Positions 60,227 to 64,000 of a stretch of 64,000 nucleotides of DNA are shown one piece after another. The position numbers were made by a program, and so were the translations under genes. The stretch covers positions 1-64,000 of the forward strand of contig NZ_BAGN01000167.1 of assembly GCF_000308835.1 (NCBI RefSeq), given 5' to 3'. The notes beneath the pieces are model-generated. The model did not search any database and was not told the origin of the DNA. It was given only the letters and a program-made list of their open reading frames with translations. The DNA is from Nocardia vinacea NBRC 16497 (GTDB lineage: Bacteria; Actinomycetota; Actinomycetes; Mycobacteriales; Mycobacteriaceae). Each line of letters begins with the position of its first letter. Position 1 is the stretch's first letter.

Positions 60227-62275
60227 TCAATGGTTCGGGGGATTTCCGGTTCGATGCCAACCGTTTTCGTCCATGCCGACCAGGCCGGCGAGTTCCAGCG
60301 CGGGGAGGATGGCACGGACCGTGCGGAGCTCCAGGCCGGAGTTTTCGGCGATGGCGCGGGGTCGGCGGGAGCCGATTTTCGGGAGGGCGGCATAGACCGA
60401 TGCTTCATCGCCGTGTAAACGGTCGCTGGGGTCGAACGGCTGGGTAGTCGGTAGTGAAAGGCGTAGTGGGCCTGCTTCATCGATGACCTCGTCGGCGCGG
60501 GTGACCAGGAGTGCCTCGCCTTCGCGGATCATGCGGTGGCAGCCTGCCGAGGAGGCGGCGGTGACCGGGCCGGGGATGGCAAGGGCGGGTCGGCTGAGGC
60601 GGCGAGCCCATTTCACGGTATTGCGGGCGCCGCTGCGTAGTCCGGCTTCTATCACCAGGACGCCGTCTGCCAGGGCAGCGATCAGACGATTGCGGGCCAG
60701 GAACTGATTCTTGTGGGCCGCCGTGCCCGGCGGGTATTCGCTGATTACCAAACCGGTTTCGGCGATCTCGGCCAACAGCCGCTCATGCTGGGCCGGATAT
60801 GGGCGATCGACACCACAAGCAAGAACGGCGATCGTCGGAGCACCGACGGCGAGAGCCGCGCGATGCGCCATACCGTCTATGCCGAATGCGGCGCCGGAGA
60901 CGATCGTCCAGCCCTGGGCGGCCAGATCACCAACGATCTCGCCGGTGACATGCTCCCCGTATCCACTGCTGCACCGCGCCCCGACCACCGCGATCGCCCG
61001 CTCGCTCGACTCCGACAACGACCGCGGACCGCGCACCCACAGCACCAATGGGACCGCTCCGTCACGATCACGTCCGGGCTCGAGCTGGCGGAGCCCGAGC
61101 ATCCGCCAGGCCGGCCACTCCGGATCATCCGGCGTAACCAACCGCCCACCCAGCCGCTCCATCGCCTCGAGATCCCGTGCCGCACTATCGATCTCCCGCC
61201 GCTGAGCGGTCGGCCCGAGTAACGAATCCGGCAGCTCACATTCCCGCACCGCCCGCGCCGCTTCCACCACTCCCACCGATTCGATCAACGAGGACAACGC
61301 CGCACACGGCCCCTGAACAACTCGCGACAAGTACGCCCAAGCCAACCGCCGCTCATCAGCATCCGCACCGGAAACCGTCGACTCCGAGCACCCCGAAGCC
61401 CAACCATCCAGATCCACAACCCCACGCCCCGAGCGGCGCGCACCACCACGCCCCGCCGCATCCAACCTGCTGACCACCAAGGCGACCGGATACGTAGCAC
61501 TCACCGGAGACGCACCCGCAGTTCCCGTTGCCCCACATACCGAAGCACTGGACTCACCGCCTGCCCGTACTGCGCGCCGCGATGCAGCGTCCGAATCCCC
61601 TGTGGCACAGTGGTCGTGGCCCATCAAAGGGCTCGCTGCGGAATGCCCACCGCAAACGGCCTCAGTGTGGCCACTCGAGACACTGCCCATCGACTCGGTA
61701 GCAGACCCGACGGCGGCGGATTCCCCGCCTGCGACAGCCTCTACGCGTTCCGGACCAACGACCGCTTGCGTCGTGCAAGACCCGCAGCACACCGAAGTGC
61801 CAGCGGCGCCCACTGCGGGACAACCGCCACGAGCCGCCATGGCTGCGCATTCCGCGACACCGCTAGTCGGCTCGCCCACACACGCGGGAGTGGAAGGCCC
61901 ATCGCCCATCAAGTCGTCCGCACGACCGCTACCCGGCGATTCGCTCGGACACCCATCACCCGCTGGCGCGAAATCCGCTGCGGCCGAGCCGATATACGCC
62001 GCACCGGCGCGCCCCGAGGCGATTGCGCCTGTCGCAACGGACTCTGCGACAGAAGCCCCACCGTCAGTGGGACCCTCGCCTCCCACCGACGCGCTCGGAC
62101 ACCAGTCGGCGGAAGCATCACCCGCAGGTGCCGCCGCGAAATCCGCTGCGGCCGAGCCGATGTACGCGGCATCGGCGCGTCCCGATGCGATTGCGCCGTC
62201 CACCTTTGGCACAGCGGCCCCCGTCGCGAAGATCACACCGTCGATCGGATGCTCGTCGTCCGTTGCCCTGCTCAA
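60227..62275 (-). CDS. dprA: DNA-processing protein DprA with about 280-residue N-terminal extension
   Basis: The C-terminal 390 residues are a standard DprA: DERRLAWAYLSRVV (SAM-like), Rossmann core AIAVVGARCSSGYGEH, IVSGAAFGIDGMAH, ARNRLIAALADGVLVIEA, and a winged-helix DML1-like end. The frame is open 5' of this for about 285 codons of Ala/Gly/Ser-rich sequence. It reaches a TTG at 62275 that overlaps the comM stop (TTGA). Within the extension a 63-bp repeat differs mostly at synonymous sites in this frame, arguing it is translated. If not, GTG 61417 gives a normal 396-residue DprA. It loads RecA on single-stranded DNA. Confidence 0.85.
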   Translation of the reverse strand: MSRATDDEHPIDGVIFATGAAVPKVDGAIASGRADAAYIGSAAADFAAAPAGDASADWCPSASVGGEGPTDGGASVAESVATGAIASGRAGAAYIGSAAADFAPAGDGCPSESPGSGRADDLMGDGPSTPACVGEPTSGVAECAAMAARGGCPAVGAAGTSVCCGSCTTQAVVGPERVEAVAGGESAAVGSATESMGSVSSGHTEAVCGGHSAASPLMGHDHCATGDSDAASRRAVRAGGESSASVCGATGTAGASPVSATYPVALVVSRLDAAGRGGARRSGRGVVDLDGWASGCSESTVSGADADERRLAWAYLSRVVQGPCAALSSLIESVGVVEAARAVRECELPDSLLGPTAQRREIDSAARDLEAMERLGGRLVTPDDPEWPAWRMLGLRQLEPGRDRDGAVPLVLWVRGPRSLSESSERAIAVVGARCSSGYGEHVTGEIVGDLAAQGWTIVSGAAFGIDGMAHRAALAVGAPTIAVLACGVDRPYPAQHERLLAEIAETGLVISEYPPGTAAHKNQFLARNRLIAALADGVLVIEAGLRSGARNTVKWARRLSRPALAIPGPVTAASSAGCHRMIREGEALLVTRADEVIDEAGPLRLSLPTTQPFDPSDRLHGDEASVYAALPKIGSRRPRAIAENSGLELRTVRAILPALELAGLVGMDENGWHRTGNPPNH
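61967..62197. repeat. 63-bp direct repeat in the dprA extension
   Basis: Copies at 61967-62029 and 62135-62197 are offset by 168 bp (56 codons) and differ at 5 of 63 positions. In the dprA frame four of the five changes are silent third positions (GAIASGRA-G/D-AAYIGSAAADFA). Confidence 0.85.
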
Positions 62276-63780
62276 TGTGAGCCCCGTTGCCGGAAGTTCA
62301 AGGCGGCCAATACGTCTTGGGCGCTGGGTTGGTCGGCGTTGCGGAGGTCGGAGATGGTCCAGGCGACGCGCAGCGCGCGGTCGGCGCCGCGGGCGGAGAG
62401 GCGGCCCAGGCGGAGGGCGGCTTCGATGGGGGCGGTTGCTTCGTGGGGGAGTCGGAAGCGTTGGCGCAGGATGTGGCCGGGCACTTCGGCGTTGGTCGCC
62501 CAGCCGTAGTCCTTCCAACGCTGTATTGCGGCTTGCCTTGCGGCCGCGACTCGGCGGCGCACGACCTCGCTGCTCTCGGCTTCCTCGGCGGCGAACGATG
62601 CGCCGGAGTGGCCGTGCATCTGGACCCAGATATCTATGCGATCCATCAACGGTCCGGACAGCTTGCCCAGGTATCGGCGACGCGCGAGCGGGGCACAGAT
62701 GCAGTCGACATCGCGGGCTGGGGCACATGGGCAGGGGTTCGCGGCCAAGACGAGTTGGAATCGGGCCGGGTAGCGAGCCACGCCGTCGCGGCGGGCGATG
62801 CGAACTTCGCCCTCTTCCAAGGGGGTTCGCATCGCTTCCAGGACCTTGGTCCCGATCTCCGCACATTCGTCGAGAAACAAGACCCCGCGATGGGCACGGC
62901 TGACGGCGCCCGGACGTGCGGTCCCCGAACCCCCGCCGACCATGGCGCTGGCCGAGGTCGAGTGATGCGGAGCGACGAAAGGCGGCATGGTGATCAACGG
63001 GTGGTCATCCGAGAGTGCACCTGCGACGGAATGGATGGCCGTCACCTCGAGTGCTTCGGATTCGGTGAGCGGCGGCAGCAGCCCCGGAAGACGTTGCGCC
63101 AGCATGGTTTTGCCGATTCCTGGCGGCCCGGTGAGCAGCAGATGGTGTCCGCCGGCCGCGGCCACCTCCAATGCCCACCGGGCCTCCTCCTGGCCGACCA
63201 CCTCGCTCAGATCGCCACCGCAGCGCACGGTGTCGGGCAGCATTCCATCGGGCTCGACCAGACCGCCCTCACCACGCAGCCAAGCGACGACAGTGCGCAG
63301 GGTCGTGGCCCCGAAAACCTCGATGTCATCCACCAGCCCGGCTTCGGCCAGTGCGGATTCCGGCACGATCACCCGCATCCAGCCCGCATTGCGTGCCGCG
63401 AGCACAGCGGGCAGGATGCCGCGCACCCGGCGGACGCGCCCGTCCAGCGCCAATTCCCCGAGCAATACGGTCTTTCCGAGCCGATCGGAGGGGACCGCGC
63501 CCGCCGCGTCCAGCACCGCGATCGCGAGGGCCAAATCGTAGACGCTGCCGATCTTGGGCAGCGTCGCCGGGGACAGTGCCAGGATCACGCGGCCGTCCGG
63601 CCACTTCTCACCGATATTCGCCACCGCGGAACGTACCCGGTCGCGGGATTCCTGCAGTGCGGTATCGGGCAGTCCGACCAGATGCACCGATGGCAACCCC
63701 TGCCCGATATCCGCCTCGATTTCGACCAGCTGGCCGTCCACCCCGCTGACGGCGACCGAATACGCCACCCCCAGCGCCAT
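62272..63780 (-). CDS. comM: YifB/ComM-family Mg-chelatase-like AAA+ ATPase
   Basis: A 502-residue ATPase. An N-terminal Lon-protease-like domain (LVEIEADIGQGLPSVHLVGL), Walker A GPPGIGKT at 218-225, GVLFLDECAEI as Walker B, a CPCAP...C zinc-like region, and a C-terminal Mg-chelatase domain. In Vibrio ComM drives branch migration during transformation. ATG at 63780 overlaps the yraN stop (TGATG). First of the comM-dprA pair. Confidence 0.94.
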   Translation of the reverse strand: MALGVAYSVAVSGVDGQLVEIEADIGQGLPSVHLVGLPDTALQESRDRVRSAVANIGEKWPDGRVILALSPATLPKIGSVYDLALAIAVLDAAGAVPSDRLGKTVLLGELALDGRVRRVRGILPAVLAARNAGWMRVIVPESALAEAGLVDDIEVFGATTLRTVVAWLRGEGGLVEPDGMLPDTVRCGGDLSEVVGQEEARWALEVAAAGGHHLLLTGPPGIGKTMLAQRLPGLLPPLTESEALEVTAIHSVAGALSDDHPLITMPPFVAPHHSTSASAMVGGGSGTARPGAVSRAHRGVLFLDECAEIGTKVLEAMRTPLEEGEVRIARRDGVARYPARFQLVLAANPCPCAPARDVDCICAPLARRRYLGKLSGPLMDRIDIWVQMHGHSGASFAAEEAESSEVVRRRVAAARQAAIQRWKDYGWATNAEVPGHILRQRFRLPHEATAPIEAALRLGRLSARGADRALRVAWTISDLRNADQPSAQDVLAALNFRQRGSH

Positions 63781-64000
63781 CAGAACACCGCTTTCAGGTG
63801 GTCGATGACCGGTCGGTGGCCGCGGTGCAGCAGCACCGAAATGACATCGAAGCGGATATCGCGCCACGGGCCTGCCTGTTCGGCCAGCCACACCAGCGCC
63901 AACCGCCTGATCCGCTGCTGCTTATCGAAGGTGACCGCCTCGGCGGGCGCACCGAATCTCGTTCCGGTTCGAGTTTTGACCTCGACGAACGCGGTAACGC
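63780..64000 (-). CDS. YraN-like UPF0102 nuclease-fold protein (partial)
   Basis: The last 73 codons of a UPF0102 protein; the 5' end lies outside the window. FVEVKTRTGTRFGAPAEAVT is the restriction-endonuclease-like core (E-x-K), followed by KQQRIRRLALVWL and FDVISVLL. Conserved neighbour of comM in actinobacteria. Confidence 0.92.
   Translation of the reverse strand, partial: VTAFVEVKTRTGTRFGAPAEAVTFDKQQRIRRLALVWLAEQAGPWRDIRFDVISVLLHRGHRPVIDHLKAVF

Noticed and set aside
61602..62903. A 433-codon plus-strand frame across the comM-dprA junction
   Set aside because: Changes between the two 63-bp repeat copies are mostly non-silent in this frame but silent in the dprA frame, and its 3' half is antisense to comM.
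1..64000. CRISPR arrays, tRNA or rRNA genes, insertion sequences, prophage
   Set aside because: No regularly spaced direct repeats of CRISPR type, no transposase or phage structural motifs, and no structured RNA gene that I could recognise by eye. A tRNA or covariance-model scan would be needed to exclude small RNAs.

Overview
The window reads as chromosomal DNA of a high-GC mycolate actinobacterium, most likely Nocardia. The minus-strand backbone follows the Mycobacterium tuberculosis Rv2861c-Rv2898c gene order: map, lipoprotein PBP, GNAT, ispG, rip1, dxr, rlmN, cdsA, frr, pyrH, tsf, rpsB, M23 peptidase, xerC, dprA, comM/yifB, yraN. Start codons are often GTG, and many genes overlap by 4 bp. 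I saw no rRNA, tRNA, CRISPR array, prophage or insertion sequence.

1-27 kb is an accessory block inserted between map and the PBP gene, which are close together in M. tuberculosis. It begins with a tandem duplication of the map 3' end. An LLM oxidoreductase follows, then a well-formed aminophosphonate catabolism locus: a GntR/PhnF-like repressor with two PhnF-type operators, an FAD amine oxidase, a phosphonatase-like HAD hydrolase, and a 2-aminoethylphosphonate-type ABC importer (lipoprotein, ATPase, two permeases). A methyltransferase, a P450 and an AraC regulator come next. 13.2-17.0 kb is a gene graveyard with eroded EamA transporter, HD-domain and GlxA-like regulator genes. Beyond it lie an XRE/DUF5753 regulator, an ABC-2 permease pair without an ATPase, an ImmA/IrrE peptidase, two DUF4254 genes, an SDR/HxlR divergent pair, a TIGR03118-like lipoprotein, a nitrobindin-like gene, a Coq4-like gene and an EmbR-like SARP-FHA regulator.

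27-34 kb holds cell-wall and isoprenoid backbone genes: PBP, GNAT, ispG, rip1 and dxr, the last two MEP-pathway enzymes flanking the site-2 protease.

34-46 kb is a second accessory block: a LysR regulator with a histone-like tail divergent from a DUF5997 gene, a sigma-factor operon led by a 28-codon membrane peptide, a PF04672 methyltransferase, a MetE-like protein, a secreted hydrolase, a cold-shock pseudogene, a KGG protein, a hemerythrin-catalase pair (the catalase has lost about 100 residues), a UsfY-like protein and a hipBA module.

46-64 kb returns to the backbone: rlmN, lapA-like, cdsA, frr, pyrH, tsf, rpsB, a secreted nonapeptide-repeat protein, M23 peptidase, DUF1990, a yqeY pseudogene, alkyl sulfatase, two DUF202 proteins, an acetoacetate-decarboxylase-like protein, xerC, dprA (with an unusual translated-looking N-terminal extension), comM/yifB and the 3' part of yraN, which runs off the window.
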